Positions 44,946 to 54,246 of a DNA stretch of 64,000 nt are shown here, piece by piece. Below the pieces are notes generated by a model. That model did no database searches. It worked only from the letters and a program-made list of their open reading frames with translations, and was not told the origin of the DNA. Numbering within the stretch: position 1 is the stretch's first letter; each line of letters begins with the position of its first letter. Position numbers and translations under genes: made by a program. Source of the DNA: Halorussus gelatinilyticus (GTDB taxonomy: Archaea > Halobacteriota > Halobacteria > Halobacteriales > Haladaptataceae). The DNA is taken from assembly GCF_023238445.1 (NCBI RefSeq), contig NZ_CP096658.1, positions 1,798,001 to 1,862,000 on the forward strand, in the 5' to 3' direction.

Positions 44946-45716
44946 TCAGTCGGCGGCTTTCTCCCCGCCGCCGACCGCGTACTCGCGGGTCGCCTCGACC
45001 AGCGAGCGGCGGTACTCGCTCTCGTCCGGGTCCGGACCGAGCGACTTGAACCGGTGTTTGAACGCCGAGAGACTGACTTCGGGTGCGTCGTTCGCGGCCG
45101 CGTGCGCGAGGTCGTAGAGTCGGTGGTCCGAGTCCACGAGGTCGTGGCGCTCGACCAGCGCGAGGGCGAACGCGGCGTTGACCGCCGTGATTTCGGGGTC
45201 GGCCGTGCTGGTGATGCGGAGTCCGTCCCGTCCGCCGGTCTGGCCGTCCCGCGAGCGTCCGGGACGGTCGGCGACCGCCGCGGCGAGTTCGGACTCCAGA
45301 AACGAGACCAGTTTGTCGGTCGGGCCGACCCGCAAGGTGATGTCGTCGGCGTAGATGTCCTTCATGTGGTTAGCTATCTGGTAGCAGTGAGCGACCCGCC
45401 TGCGCTCGACCGACTTCCCGGAGAGCGCGAGAAACAGGACCTCCTCGGTCGATTGCGTGTGAGAGGGGTGGGCCTGCTCGTGGCGGGCCATGTGGGCGAA
45501 CTCGTGGAGCGCGAGTTCCGGAGCCATCGCGCTCGTGGCGGCCTGCCGGGAGATGTTCAGCACGTGGTCGTCGGGGTGGGCAGTCCACGTCCGCTCGTCG
45601 GGGTTCTCCCGGACGTGGACGTGGACTGGCGAGTCGAGGTCGTGTTCGGTCTCGAAGATGTCTCGGGCGCGAAGGAAGGGCGCGGCCGGACCGGGACCGT
45701 GGACGTGAACCTCCAT
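44946..45716 (-). CDS. HExxH-containing haloarchaeal protein (DUF5781-like)
   Basis: 256 residues from the ATG at 45716. It opens MEVHVHGPGPAAPFLRARD and carries the motif LHEFAHMARHE near residues 73-83: HEFAH is a gluzincin-type zinc-protease signature, with further His (HPSHTQSTEE) following. The rest is helical. I recall this as a haloarchaea-specific uncharacterised family (DUF5781). A metallopeptidase role is suggested by the motif but the third zinc ligand is not obvious. It is divergent from the EF-2 gene, with about 200 bp between starts. Confidence 0.8.
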   Translation of the reverse strand: MEVHVHGPGPAAPFLRARDIFETEHDLDSPVHVHVRENPDERTWTAHPDDHVLNISRQAATSAMAPELALHEFAHMARHEQAHPSHTQSTEEVLFLALSGKSVERRRVAHCYQIANHMKDIYADDITLRVGPTDKLVSFLESELAAAVADRPGRSRDGQTGGRDGLRITSTADPEITAVNAAFALALVERHDLVDSDHRLYDLAHAAANDAPEVSLSAFKHRFKSLGPDPDESEYRRSLVEATREYAVGGGEKAAD

Positions 45717-45820
45717 GCGTATCAGTGACAAGGCTTCGACCGGTATGACTCTTGCGTTGGTTGGGCCGAGTTGCCGGTGCTTGTTACCGACGGAGTAGTT
45801 TTCAGGCACCGTCAACGACT

Positions 45821-45830
45821 GGTTTAATTC
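45821..45830 (+). promoter_or_regulatory. TATA element of the EF-2 gene
   Basis: GGTTTAATTC within a locally AT-rich stretch, 87-96 bp upstream of the EF-2 ATG; a leader of about 60 nt would follow. The divergent HExxH gene starts about 105 bp to the left. Confidence 0.5.
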
Positions 45831-45916
45831 AGCCTATCCAGCCACGCCAATGGCTCACACGCTCGCTCGCGGCGAAACACTACGCTTTTCAACTTCCTTC
45901 GGGTAGAAGACCCATA

Positions 45917-48103
45917 ATGGGAAGACGAAAGAAGATCGTCGAACAGTGCGAGCGACTGATGGACGAGCCGGAGAACATCCGGAACATCGCTATCGCCGCA
46001 CACGTCGACCACGGTAAGACGACGCTGACCGACAACCTTCTCGCTGGCGCGGGCATGATCGCCGACCAAGGCGAGGCGACGCAGTTGATGATGGACACCG
46101 AGGAAGACGAGCAGGAACGCGGTATCACCATCGACGCCGCGAACGTGTCCATGACTCACGAGTACGAGGACACCAACCACCTCATCAACCTCATCGACAC
46201 GCCGGGCCACGTGGACTTCGGTGGCGACGTGACCCGAGCGATGCGCGCCGTCGACGGCGCGCTCGTGGTCGTGGACGCCGTCGAGGGCGCGATGCCCCAG
46301 ACCGAGACCGTCCTGCGACAGGCGCTCCGCGAGGGCGTCAAGCCGACTCTCTTCATCAACAAGGTCGACCGCCTCATCTCCGAGCTTCAGGAAGGTCCCG
46401 AGGAGATGCAGCGCCGCCTGCTCAACGTCATCGACGACGTGAACGAGCTGATTCGCGGCATGACCGAGGAGATGGACGACGTCGAAGACTGGACGGTCTC
46501 CGTCGAGGAGGGCACCGTCGGCTTCGGGTCGGCCCTCTACAAGTGGGGCGTCTCGATGCCCTCGATGCAGCGCACCGGCATGGACTTCGGCGACATCATG
46601 GAGCTCGAACGCGCCGACAAGCGCCAGGAGCTTCACGAGCGGACGCCGCTCTCGGACGTCGTGCTCGACATGGTCTGTGAGCACTTCCCGAACCCCATCG
46701 CCGCTCAGCCCCGTCGTATCCCGCGCATCTGGCGCGGCGACGACGAGTCCGACCTCGCCGAGGGCATGCGTCTGGTCGACGAGGACGGCGAAGTCGTCCT
46801 GATGGTGACCGACATCGGTATCGACCCCCACGCCGGCGAAATCGCCGCGGGGCGCGTCTTCTCCGGCACGCTGGAGAAGGGCCAAGAGCTGTACGTCTCC
46901 GGCACCGCCGGGAAGAACCGCGTCCAGAGCGTCGGCATCTACATGGGCGGCGAGCGCGAGGAAGTCGAGCGCGTCCCCGCCGGGAACATCGCCGCGGTCA
47001 CCGGACTGAAGGACGCCATCGCGGGGTCCACCGTCTCCAGCGTCGAGATGACGCCGTTCGAGTCCATCGAGCACATCTCGGAGCCGGTCATCACGAAGTC
47101 CGTCGAGGCGAAGAACATGGACGACCTGCCGAAGCTCATCGAGACGCTCCGTCAGGTCTCCAAGGAGGACCCGACGATTCAGATCGAGATCAACGAGGAC
47201 ACCGGCGAACACCTAATCTCCGGACAGGGTGAGCTTCACCTCGAAGTCATCACCCAGCGCATCGAGCGCAATCAGGGCATCCCGGTCAACACCGGCGAAC
47301 CCATCGTCGTCTTCCGCGAAGCCATCCGGGAGCCGACGCAGGTCATCGAGGGCATTTCGCCGAACCGCCACAACCGGTTCTACCTCGAAGCCCGACCGCT
47401 CTCCGAGGACATCACCGAGAAGATCAAGCTCGGCGACGTCTCGATGGACATGCCCGAGCAGGAGCGCCGTGAGGCCCTCCAGGAGGCGGGCATGGAGAAG
47501 GACCTCTCGCAGAACGTCGAGCACATCCACGGGACCAACATCCTCATCGACGACACGAAGGGTATCCAGCACCTGAACGAGACGATGGAACTCGTCATCG
47601 AGGGTCTCGAAGAGGCACTCGACGACGGTCCGCTCGCCGGCGAACCCGTTCAGGGGACGCTCCTCCGACTCGAAGACGCCAAGCTCCACGAGGACACCAT
47701 CCACCGCGGTCCCGCGCAGGTCATCCCCGCGGTCCGCAACGCGGTCCACAACGCCCTCGTGCAGGGTAAGGTCGCGCTGATGGAGCCGATGCAGGACGTG
47801 CGTATCGACGTGCCCAACGAGTACATGGGTGCGGCCTCCGGCGAGATTCAGGGTCGCCGCGGCCGCGTGGACGACATGTACCAAGAGGGCGACCTCATGG
47901 TCGTCGAAGGTATCGCGCCGGTCGACGAGATGATCGGCTTCTCGTCGGACATCCGGAGCGCCACCGAGGGCCGCGCGTCGTGGAACACCGAGAACGCCGG
48001 CTTCGAGGTCATGGCCGACAATCTCCAGACCGAGACCATCATGGAGATCCGCGAGCGCAAGGGCATGAAGCTCGAACTGCCCGAGGCCATCGACTACTTC
48101 TAA
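45917..48103 (+). CDS. fusA: Translation elongation factor EF-2
   Basis: 728 residues, normal for aEF-2. The G domain has [15 protein letters not shown] (G1, about 28-42), [10 protein letters not shown] (switch I end), [12 protein letters not shown] (G3) and NKVD (G4). Domains II-V follow to the C-terminal [10 protein letters not shown]. The diphthamide histidine loop is present as SGAxxPNEYMG-like '[20 protein letters not shown]' preceded by the [16 protein letters not shown] region, where the modified His is expected. The ATG at 45917 follows AT-rich DNA. It is monocistronic. Confidence 0.97.
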   Translation: MGRRKKIVEQCERLMDEPENIRNIAIAAHVDHGKTTLTDNLLAGAGMIADQGEATQLMMDTEEDEQERGITIDAANVSMTHEYEDTNHLINLIDTPGHVDFGGDVTRAMRAVDGALVVVDAVEGAMPQTETVLRQALREGVKPTLFINKVDRLISELQEGPEEMQRRLLNVIDDVNELIRGMTEEMDDVEDWTVSVEEGTVGFGSALYKWGVSMPSMQRTGMDFGDIMELERADKRQELHERTPLSDVVLDMVCEHFPNPIAAQPRRIPRIWRGDDESDLAEGMRLVDEDGEVVLMVTDIGIDPHAGEIAAGRVFSGTLEKGQELYVSGTAGKNRVQSVGIYMGGEREEVERVPAGNIAAVTGLKDAIAGSTVSSVEMTPFESIEHISEPVITKSVEAKNMDDLPKLIETLRQVSKEDPTIQIEINEDTGEHLISGQGELHLEVITQRIERNQGIPVNTGEPIVVFREAIREPTQVIEGISPNRHNRFYLEARPLSEDITEKIKLGDVSMDMPEQERREALQEAGMEKDLSQNVEHIHGTNILIDDTKGIQHLNETMELVIEGLEEALDDGPLAGEPVQGTLLRLEDAKLHEDTIHRGPAQVIPAVRNAVHNALVQGKVALMEPMQDVRIDVPNEYMGAASGEIQGRRGRVDDMYQEGDLMVVEGIAPVDEMIGFSSDIRSATEGRASWNTENAGFEVMADNLQTETIMEIRERKGMKLELPEAIDYF

Positions 48104-48208
48104 TCTCCCTCTCGCCGCGCTCTCCGTTCTGCAATCTTCTTCGATTTTCGACGGCTCACGCCGACTTCGAGACGCTTCTGGCAGTGCCTGAATTCGGTTT
48201 AGGTGGCG

Positions 48209-48216
48209 TATAATAA
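48209..48216 (+). promoter_or_regulatory. TATA element before the 45-residue membrane protein
   Basis: TATAATAA in an otherwise GC-rich region, 36-43 bp upstream of the ATG at 48252, at normal TATA distance for a short leader. Confidence 0.5.
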
Positions 48217-48251
48217 AGTCACTCGTTATCACACCTCCATCCGTCAACGTC

Positions 48252-48389
48252 ATGCTCTCGCTCGTCACCCTCCTGTGGGTCGTCGCCGTCGCGCTCCTGT
48301 GGGTCGGTCTCGTCGCGGGCGTCTGGGCGCTCGTGTCTGCGAGTGCCGACCGTCCACCGGAAGTCTCGAAAGCTCCGTCGAAGGAGTAG
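48252..48389 (+). CDS. Small single-helix membrane protein (45 residues)
   Basis: A 45-residue protein: a hydrophobic helix with Trp residues (residues 4-28, LVTLLWVVAVALLWVGLVAG) followed by a short polar tail ending PPEVSKAPSKE. It has its own TATA box. Function unknown; it is too short for automatic callers but the codon usage and promoter make it credible. Confidence 0.6.
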   Translation: MLSLVTLLWVVAVALLWVGLVAGVWALVSASADRPPEVSKAPSKE

Positions 48390-48511
48390 TCCCGCGTTCG
48401 CCCCGCCGATAGCGACGCCTCGTTCGTTTTGGTCTCTTCTCCCTCCGCTCTCCCCGTCCCTCTCGTCGCGTTTTTCCCGTGTCGGTCCGCTCTGGAGGTC
48501 GTCCGCACCGG

Positions 48512-48655
48512 CTACCGCTGGCCGCGGAGGACGACCTCGGCGTCGCAGACCGGACAGGTGGTGCGCTCGCTCGCGTCGAACGTCGAGCTACAGAACGCGC
48601 AGACGTGCCGGTCGGGGTCGGTCCGCTCGTCGTCGGTCGGGAGCGTGGTGGTCAT
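48512..48655 (-). CDS. Small CxxC-CxxC zinc-ribbon protein (47 residues)
   Basis: A 47-residue protein with two CxxC knuckles, C19/C22 (HVCAFCSSTF) and C34/C37 (TTCPVCDAE), spaced as in a rubredoxin-like zinc ribbon. Small zinc-finger proteins of 40-60 residues are common and often regulatory in haloarchaea. A clear TATA (minus-strand TTTATAA, 48691-48697) lies about 40 bp upstream of the ATG at 48655, supporting independent expression. Confidence 0.78.
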   Translation of the reverse strand: MTTTLPTDDERTDPDRHVCAFCSSTFDASERTTCPVCDAEVVLRGQR

Positions 48656-48867
48656 CGGTTCGTCACCCACGACGCTTCGAATGAGCATTGTTATAAAGTG
48701 ACTAGTCAGATGTTAGCATGTCTTTTCGACGGGGGCCGACCGTCTCCTCGGTCGCTCGCGTCGCGCCCGTCACTATTTGCTCCGGCGTTCGGTCGCCGAA
48801 GCGTGGCCGCACTATTTGGGAACGACTGAAGCCTTATGCTCGCCCGCGAGTGAGTCAACGAGTAACG

Positions 48868-49410
48868 ATGAGTGACGACACGAGCGCCACCGACCCGCGG
48901 GCCTACACGGTCCGACTCGAACTCGTAGACGAACCCGGCGAACTGTTGGGCGCGCTCGAACCCATCGCGGCCAACGGCGGCAACCTGCTCTCGGTGTTCC
49001 ACGAGCGCGGGTCGCTCACCCCTCGGGGCCACATCCCCGTCGAGGTCGATCTAGAGTGTCCACCCGACCGCTTCGACGCCATCGTCTCCGGACTCCGGGA
49101 GGCGGGCGTGAACGTAATTCAGGCAGGTGCGGAGCGCTACGGTGAGCAGGTGACGGTTCTGCTCGTCGGCGACGTCATCGAGAGCGACCTCTCGGACACG
49201 CTCTCGTCCATCGAGTCGAAGGCGGACGCCTCCGTCTCGGACGTGTCGCTGTCGGCACCCGGCGGCACCAGCGAGGTGGCCAGCGCCCGACTCCGACTCG
49301 CGGCCGAGACCGGCGCGACCGGCGAGGTCGTCGGTGCGGTCCGGGAGGTCGCCGACAGGAAGGAGTTGCGCGTGGTCGAACCCCTGACGGAACTGGAGGG
49401 GTCGGCGTGA
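48868..49410 (+). CDS. ACT-domain regulatory protein for threonine/methionine branch
   Basis: 180 residues from the ATG at 48868. An N-terminal ACT domain (YTVRLELVDEPGELLGALEP, with the typical 'Gly-x-Leu' ligand turn, and GGNLLSVFHERG) is followed by a second ACT-like half (VTVLLVGDVIESDLSDTLSSIES). There is no catalytic domain. Its stop overlaps the hom start (GTGA), so it is almost certainly the separately encoded amino-acid-sensing subunit of homoserine dehydrogenase; bacterial Hom carries ACT at its own C-terminus. Confidence 0.9.
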   Translation: MSDDTSATDPRAYTVRLELVDEPGELLGALEPIAANGGNLLSVFHERGSLTPRGHIPVEVDLECPPDRFDAIVSGLREAGVNVIQAGAERYGEQVTVLLVGDVIESDLSDTLSSIESKADASVSDVSLSAPGGTSEVASARLRLAAETGATGEVVGAVREVADRKELRVVEPLTELEGSA

Positions 49411-50351
49411 AGCTAGCCGTACTGGGTGCCGGCGCGGTCGGTCGCTCGGTCGCGGACCTCGCGGGCGAGTACGGCCACGAGGTGACGGCGCTGGCCGACT
49501 CGACCAGCGCCGCGGTGGACTCGGAGGGAATCGACGTGGCGGCCGCGCTCGCCGAGAAGGACGAGGCGGGTCGCGTCGGGTCGGCCGCGCCCGAAGACGC
49601 GCTCGATACCGAGTACGACGCGCTGGTCGAAGCGACGCCGACGACGCTCGGCGACGCCGAACCCGGATTCGGACACGTGCGCGCGGCGCTCGAAGCCGAC
49701 CACCACGTCGTGCTGGCGAACAAGGGACCGGTCGCCGAGCGATACGCCGACCTCCGGGAACTGGAGCGGGACAGCGAGGGCCGCGTCCGGTTCGAGGCGA
49801 CCGTCGGCGGCGCGATTCCGGTCCTCTCGACCGTCGAGAGCTACGGCCCGGACACCATCTCGGCCGCGCGGGGCGTCCTCAACGGGACCGCGAACTTCGT
49901 CCTCTCGCGGATGGCCGCCGAGGGGTTGGGCTACGAACACGTCCTCGCGGAGGCCCAAGACCTCGGCGTCGCGGAGGCCGACCCCTCCTTCGACGTGAAC
50001 GGCACCGACGCGGCGCTCAAGTGCGTCATTCTGGCGAACGTCCTCGGCGACCGCGAGTACTCCCTCGACGACGCCGAGGTCGAGGGCATCGCCGAACTGC
50101 CGGGCAACGCGCTCGAACTCGCGGGCGAGGACGGCCGGACCGTCCGACTCATCGGCGAGGCGACGCCCGAAGGCGTCCGGGTCGGCCCGCGACTCGTCCC
50201 CGAAAACGGGACGCTGGCGGTCTCGGGCACGCGAAACATCGTCCAACTGGAGACCGACCACGCGGGGCGACTCAACCTGAGCGGTCGCGGTGCGGGCGGC
50301 CCCGAAACCGCGACCGCGGTCCTCGCGGACGTGAACCGACTCGGCGACTGA
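49407..50351 (+). CDS. hom: Homoserine dehydrogenase
   Basis: 314 residues starting at GTG 49407. It has the Rossmann NAD(P)-binding GAGAVGRSV (7-15), the ANKGPVAERY motif and the catalytic-domain signature LNGTANFVLSRM...EDP-like AQDLGVAEADPSFDVNGTDAALK. It converts L-aspartate 4-semialdehyde to homoserine for threonine and methionine. The ACT domain is missing from this polypeptide but is supplied by the overlapping upstream gene. The protein ends right after the catalytic domain. Confidence 0.95.
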   Translation: MKLAVLGAGAVGRSVADLAGEYGHEVTALADSTSAAVDSEGIDVAAALAEKDEAGRVGSAAPEDALDTEYDALVEATPTTLGDAEPGFGHVRAALEADHHVVLANKGPVAERYADLRELERDSEGRVRFEATVGGAIPVLSTVESYGPDTISAARGVLNGTANFVLSRMAAEGLGYEHVLAEAQDLGVAEADPSFDVNGTDAALKCVILANVLGDREYSLDDAEVEGIAELPGNALELAGEDGRTVRLIGEATPEGVRVGPRLVPENGTLAVSGTRNIVQLETDHAGRLNLSGRGAGGPETATAVLADVNRLGD

Positions 50352-50488
50352 CCGGAGACCTACGACGGTTGACTGGTCCGGCTCGGCGACTCGTCGTGGC
50401 TCCGTTCGAGCGTCGGTCGCTCGGCCGGAATCGTGAGACAGTCTAGCAATAAACGCGGGACGGCGCCGGGGTCGGGAGCATAGCGTAT

Positions 50489-50503
50489 CGAAATGGTTTT
50501 AAC
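50489..50503 (+). promoter_or_regulatory. BRE/TATA of the EF-1A gene
   Basis: CGAAATGGTTTTAAC: a purine-rich BRE (50489-50494) and TATA box (50495-50503) about 50-60 bp before the ATG at 50553. This is one of the clearest promoters in the window. Confidence 0.65.
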
Positions 50504-50552
50504 TGCTTCTGCCAAAAGATACCGACAGAGCGCGTCTGCGCGTGAGATACAA

Positions 50553-51820
50553 ATGAGCGAAGACAAACCGCACCAGAACTTGGCCATCATCGGCCACGTT
50601 GACCACGGGAAGAGTACGCTGGTCGGGCGACTCCTCTACGAGACGGGGAGCGTACCCGAGCACGTCATCGAACAGCACAAAGAAGAGGCCGAGGAGAAGG
50701 GCAAGGGCGGCTTCGAGTTCGCCTACGTCATGGACAACCTCGCCGAAGAGCGCGAGCGCGGTGTCACCATCGACATCGCCCACCAGGAGTTCGACACCGA
50801 CGATTACTACTTCACTATCGTCGACTGTCCGGGCCACCGCGACTTCGTGAAGAACATGATCACGGGCGCGTCCCAGGCCGACAACGCGGTCCTCGTCGTC
50901 GCCGCCGACGACGGTGTCGCGCCGCAGACCCAGGAGCACGTCTTCCTGGCCCGCACCCTCGGTATCAACGAACTCATCATCGGCGTCAACAAGATGGACA
51001 TCGTCGACTACGAGGAGTCCAAGTACAAGGAGGTCGTCTCCGAGGTCGAGGACCTGCTGAACCAGGTCCAGTTCGGCACCGAGGACGCGAGCTTCATCCC
51101 GATCTCCGCCTTCGAGGGCGACAACATCGCCGAAGAGTCGGAGAACACGGACTGGTACGACGGCGAAATCCTCCTCGAGGCCCTCAACGGTCTCGAAGAG
51201 CCCGAGCCGCCGACGGAGGCCGACCTGCGCCTCCCGATTCAGGACGTCTACACCATCTCCGGCATCGGTACCGTCCCCGTCGGACGTATCGAGACGGGTA
51301 CCCTGAACACCGGCGACAACGTCAGCTTCCAGCCCAGCGACGTGGGCGGCGAAGTCAAGACCATCGAGATGCACCACGAGAGGTGCCCAAGGCCGAGCCC
51401 GGTGACAACGTCGGATTCAACGTCCGCGGCATCGGTAAGGACGACATCCGCCGTGGCGACGTCTGTGGCCCCGCCGACGACCCGCCGTCGGTCGCCGAGA
51501 CGTTCCAGGCCCAGATCGTCGTGATGCAGCACCCGAGCGTCATCACGGACGGTTACACGCCGGTCTTCCACGCCCACACGGCACAGGTCGCGTGTACCAT
51601 CGAATCCATCGACAAGAAGATGGACCCCTCGTCGGGCGAGGTCGCCGAGGAGAACCCCGACTTCATCCAGTCCGGCGACGCCGCGGTCGTTACGGTCCGA
51701 CCGCAAAAGCCGCTCAGCATCGAGCCGTCGTCCGAGATTCCGGAACTCGGCAGCTTCGCCATCCGCGACATGGGTCAGACCATCGCGGCTGGCAAGGTCC
51801 TCAGCGTCAACGAGCCATAA
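50553..51820 (+). CDS. tuf: Translation elongation factor EF-1A, with an apparent 1-nt deletion
   Basis: With the frame corrected it is 422 residues, full length. The G domain shows [27 protein letters not shown] and NKMD. Domains 2 and 3 end [17 protein letters not shown]. In the sequence as given, the frame breaks after residue E276 (51378-51380): the bases read CACGAGAGGTGCCC where EF-1A families have the equivalent of CACGAGGAGGTGCCC ([13 protein letters not shown]). One G is missing from a GG. The downstream frame runs open from about 51380 to 51820. EF-1A is essential and this is the only copy seen, so a sequencing or assembly error is the most likely cause. rps10 follows after 3 bp. 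Confidence 0.93.
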
Positions 51821-51823
51821 CGC

Positions 51824-52132
51824 ATGCAGCAAGCACGCGTCCGACTGGCGGGAACCAGTCCCGAAGACCTTGACGACATCTGCGACGATGTCCGCGAAAT
51901 CGCCAACAAGACCGGCGTTTCGCTCTCGGGACCTATCCCGCTTCCGACCAAGACGCTGGAAGTGCCCACCCGCAAGTCCCCCGACGGTGAGGGGACCGCG
52001 ACGTGGGAACACTGGGAGATGCGCGTTCACAAGCGTCTCATCGACATCGACGCCGACGAACGCGCGCTCCGACAGCTCATGCGGATTCAGGTTCCGAACG
52101 ACGTGAGCATCGAGATCGTCCTCGAGGACTGA
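51824..52132 (+). CDS. rps10: 30S ribosomal protein uS10
   Basis: 102 residues, full length. It shows the uS10 pattern [22 protein letters not shown], the [18 protein letters not shown] loop (about 36-53) and [20 protein letters not shown]. It is positioned right after EF-1A as in nearly all archaea. Confidence 0.98.
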   Translation: MQQARVRLAGTSPEDLDDICDDVREIANKTGVSLSGPIPLPTKTLEVPTRKSPDGEGTATWEHWEMRVHKRLIDIDADERALRQLMRIQVPNDVSIEIVLED

Positions 52133-52277
52133 GGGCCGGACCACCCGGTCCTGTCAGTTCGAGGGTTCGCACTCGACCCCGCCACTCGACCGGCGGAAAC
52201 TTCTCCATTTCTTCGCTTTCGATAGCCGCGCACGCGCGACGCTCCCCGGTCTTTTTGACCGCGCCGGACGTACGGAC

Positions 52278-52985
52278 GTGCGTGCGACGGCCGAGACGAG
52301 CAGTTCGGAACGACGCGGTACCGACCAGCGACTGGTCTTGCGGACGCGGAGGAGTCTCGTGAGCTACCGGTACGGCGACCCCGAGGCGGCCGACCACGAG
52401 TCGTCGGGGTGGCTCTTCGGGAGTCCAACGGTCCAGACGCTGGCGGTGTTCCTGCTCGTGTTCGCCGTCCAGTCGGTCGTCGGAGTGGTCTCTCGCGGTC
52501 TCGCTATCGGTCTCTTCGCGCTCGGACCCTCGGTTTCGGCCAAACCGTGGACGCTACTGGTGAGCGTCTACGCCCACGCGGGGGTCGGCCACCTCGTCTC
52601 GAACGCGGTGGTCCTCGTGTTGGTCGGGCTCGCCGTCGAGCGCGTGACGACGACGCTGCGATTCCACCTGTTCTTCGCGTCGGTCGGCATGCTCGCCGGC
52701 CTCGCGCAGGTGGCGTTCTCGGGCGTCTTCGGCTCCGGTAGCGTCGTCCTCGGTGCGAGCGGTGCCGTGTTCGGTTTGCTCGGGTATCTGCTCGCCGGGA
52801 ACCCGGTCACGGACGCGGTTCTCGGTCGGCTCCCGTTGAGCGGTCGGGCGCGCGTCGCCCTACTCCTCGTGTTGGCCGGAGCCGTGACGCTGTTCACCGC
52901 GTCGCCCGGCGTCGCGCTGGTCGCTCACTTCACGGGGTTCGCGCTCGGCGCAGTGGCCGGCCGTACGCGACTTCTCCGGGTCTGA
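52278..52985 (+). CDS. Rhomboid-family intramembrane serine protease
   Basis: 235 residues if the GTG at 52278 is used; a GTG at 52359 would give 208 and removes an unstructured Arg/Ser-rich leader. Six membrane helices: the L1/helix-2 region has YAHAGVGHLVSNAVVL (HxxxH...N oxyanion-type motif), helix 4 has GASGAVFGLLGY with catalytic S161 and the final helix VAHFTGFALG with H217. Both catalytic residues are present, so it is likely active. Function in haloarchaea is not well defined; it stands alone. Confidence 0.92.
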   Translation: MRATAETSSSERRGTDQRLVLRTRRSLVSYRYGDPEAADHESSGWLFGSPTVQTLAVFLLVFAVQSVVGVVSRGLAIGLFALGPSVSAKPWTLLVSVYAHAGVGHLVSNAVVLVLVGLAVERVTTTLRFHLFFASVGMLAGLAQVAFSGVFGSGSVVLGASGAVFGLLGYLLAGNPVTDAVLGRLPLSGRARVALLLVLAGAVTLFTASPGVALVAHFTGFALGAVAGRTRLLRV

Positions 52986-53083
52986 GGCGTCGGAGCGCAG
53001 AACTGTGGGGAACACTCTCCCCCACGCCCGCATCGAAACATAAGCTTCTAATAAGTGGGCGCGCTACGAACTATTGCGTTCGC

Positions 53084-53155
53084 GGGCTCGTAGATCAGCG
53101 GTAGATCGCTTCCTTCGCAAGGAAGAGGCCCTGGGTTCAAATCCCAGCGAGTCCA
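53084..53155 (+). tRNA. tRNA-Ala(CGC)
   Basis: A 72-nt tRNA. The acceptor GGGCTCG pairs with CGAGTCC, the anticodon arm CTTCC/GGAAG encloses TTCGCAA with anticodon CGC (decodes GCG), the T-arm is CTGGGTTCAAATCCCAG and the discriminator is A, the alanine identity form. CCA is not encoded. Its 3' end is the attachment site of the adjacent element. Confidence 0.97.
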
Positions 53156-53156
53156 T
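53132..53156 (+). repeat. attL core within tRNA-Ala
   Basis: TGGGTTCAAATCCCAGCGAG plus TCCAT: the 3' half of the T-arm to the discriminator and one base beyond. It is identical to the repeat at 57574-57598, and the preceding GAGGCCC is also shared with an extra base in the right copy. Confidence 0.9.
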
Positions 53157-53646
53157 GCGGCTGACGCCGCAACCGCAATTACCACACGGCGTCGGCATCC
53201 ACGCTTTTGTTTAAGTCCTACACGGTGCAAATCAGGAACGAACCGGCAAGCCTTGCCGTTCCCAATTGCACCCGTCATGGTAGCGGCACCGTCACCGTCC
53301 GTTGGTGGCTACAATTACTGTCGGAATACCGTGACTTAGATGTTCCGGCGATAGTGGTGCATGACCACGTGCGGAGAACATCGGGAAGGCCCGCCGGTGC
53401 CGGTTAGAACATCAATCGATTCGCTATCTTACCCACAACCGTTACTTCGCCAGAGAATTTTTGACGAAATTCGTCTATACTTAGATGACAAATAACAAAC
53501 AAAAATTTTAACCGTTTCAACTGTGTTTACTCTTGTGACTAAGTTCTCCGGTGGCTTGTCCCTCTGAGCGGTGCGTGTAGGCTCGGTTCTTGAACAGGAG
53601 GCTTCAGCCGAGATGTCGTCCACTTGGAGAACTTTAGAATCTAACA
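53157..53646. other. Gene-free left end of the element
   Basis: There is no plausible protein here on either strand. It contains the 49-bp palindrome and, near 53500-53512, an AAAAATTTTAACC TATA-like stretch likely to drive the 199-residue gene at 53647. Confidence 0.5.
53224..53272. repeat. 49-bp interrupted palindrome just inside attL
   Basis: The outer arms GGTGCAA (53224-53230) and TTGCACC (53266-53272) and the inner arms CGGCAAG/CTTGCCG around a single C (53244-53258), with GGAA/TTCC between them, form one extended inverted repeat. It could be a recombinase or regulator site, or a folded RNA. The surrounding 490 bp to the first gene hold no convincing coding sequence. Confidence 0.7.
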
Positions 53647-54246
53647 ATGAGTACAACAGCAAGCAATAGCGGCGGCTCTCGCGTGGAATCGGCTCCCTTT
53701 GTTGAATGGTCGAAATACAACGAGAACCGCTGGCGATATGAGGGTGACCCAAAGTCAGCATCAGAATCAGACATATATAATCCTGATGCACAGAATGCAA
53801 CCACGATTCGGTATGACATCAACTATCGGGATGACCCTGAAAAGCGAAGAAAGTACAAACGACTCTCAGAATACAATAGTGGTCTGAAGAACGGGCCAAA
53901 ATGGACCAACGATGAATACAACACGTATCTCGTGAATCAGCATTTGATTCGGGCACTTGCTTCACAAGTAGGATTGAATCCACGCTACAAGCGGGAAGCC
54001 GAGAGGCTATTCCTTAGATTTGACCTCCAGAAATTCGGAACAGATGCGGCTACCGTGGCATTCTGTACGTGCGTCGCTGTAGTTAAGAACTCAGAGGAAA
54101 ACGATAGGAAATGCCATCCCTGTGTCCCAGACAAAAAGATGGACCCTGAGTTCAGGCGAGTCGCAAGTGCTGAAGATTACCGGAAGGGAGAACTCATTAG
54201 CCTGTACAACAAGGTCACTCAAGCCAAGGACAAGTACTGGGGGTGA
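53647..54246 (+). CDS. Hypothetical element-encoded protein
   Basis: A 199-residue protein with low-GC codon usage. The N-terminal half is hydrophilic with many Tyr/Asn/Arg (WSKYNENRWRYEG). The C-terminal half is helical with two Cys pairs (FCTCVAVV and KCHPCV). The segment from LVNQHLIRALASQVGLN to KFGTDAATVAFCTCVAV reads like a cyclin-box-style helical repeat, but this is a loose impression. The stop codon TGA sits in the loop of a GGGGG-TGA-CCCCC hairpin (54239-54251), perhaps a terminator. No known family is recognised. Confidence 0.75.
   Translation: MSTTASNSGGSRVESAPFVEWSKYNENRWRYEGDPKSASESDIYNPDAQNATTIRYDINYRDDPEKRRKYKRLSEYNSGLKNGPKWTNDEYNTYLVNQHLIRALASQVGLNPRYKREAERLFLRFDLQKFGTDAATVAFCTCVAVVKNSEENDRKCHPCVPDKKMDPEFRRVASAEDYRKGELISLYNKVTQAKDKYWG

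Noticed and set aside
46154-47212. Long antisense readings across EF-2, rpoA' and other translation genes
   Set aside because: All are on the opposite strand of unambiguous conserved genes.
51824-52132. Programmed frameshift linking EF-1A and rps10
   Set aside because: rps10 has its own ATG and the EF-1A frame runs to its own stop; the only oddity is the missing base at 51380.
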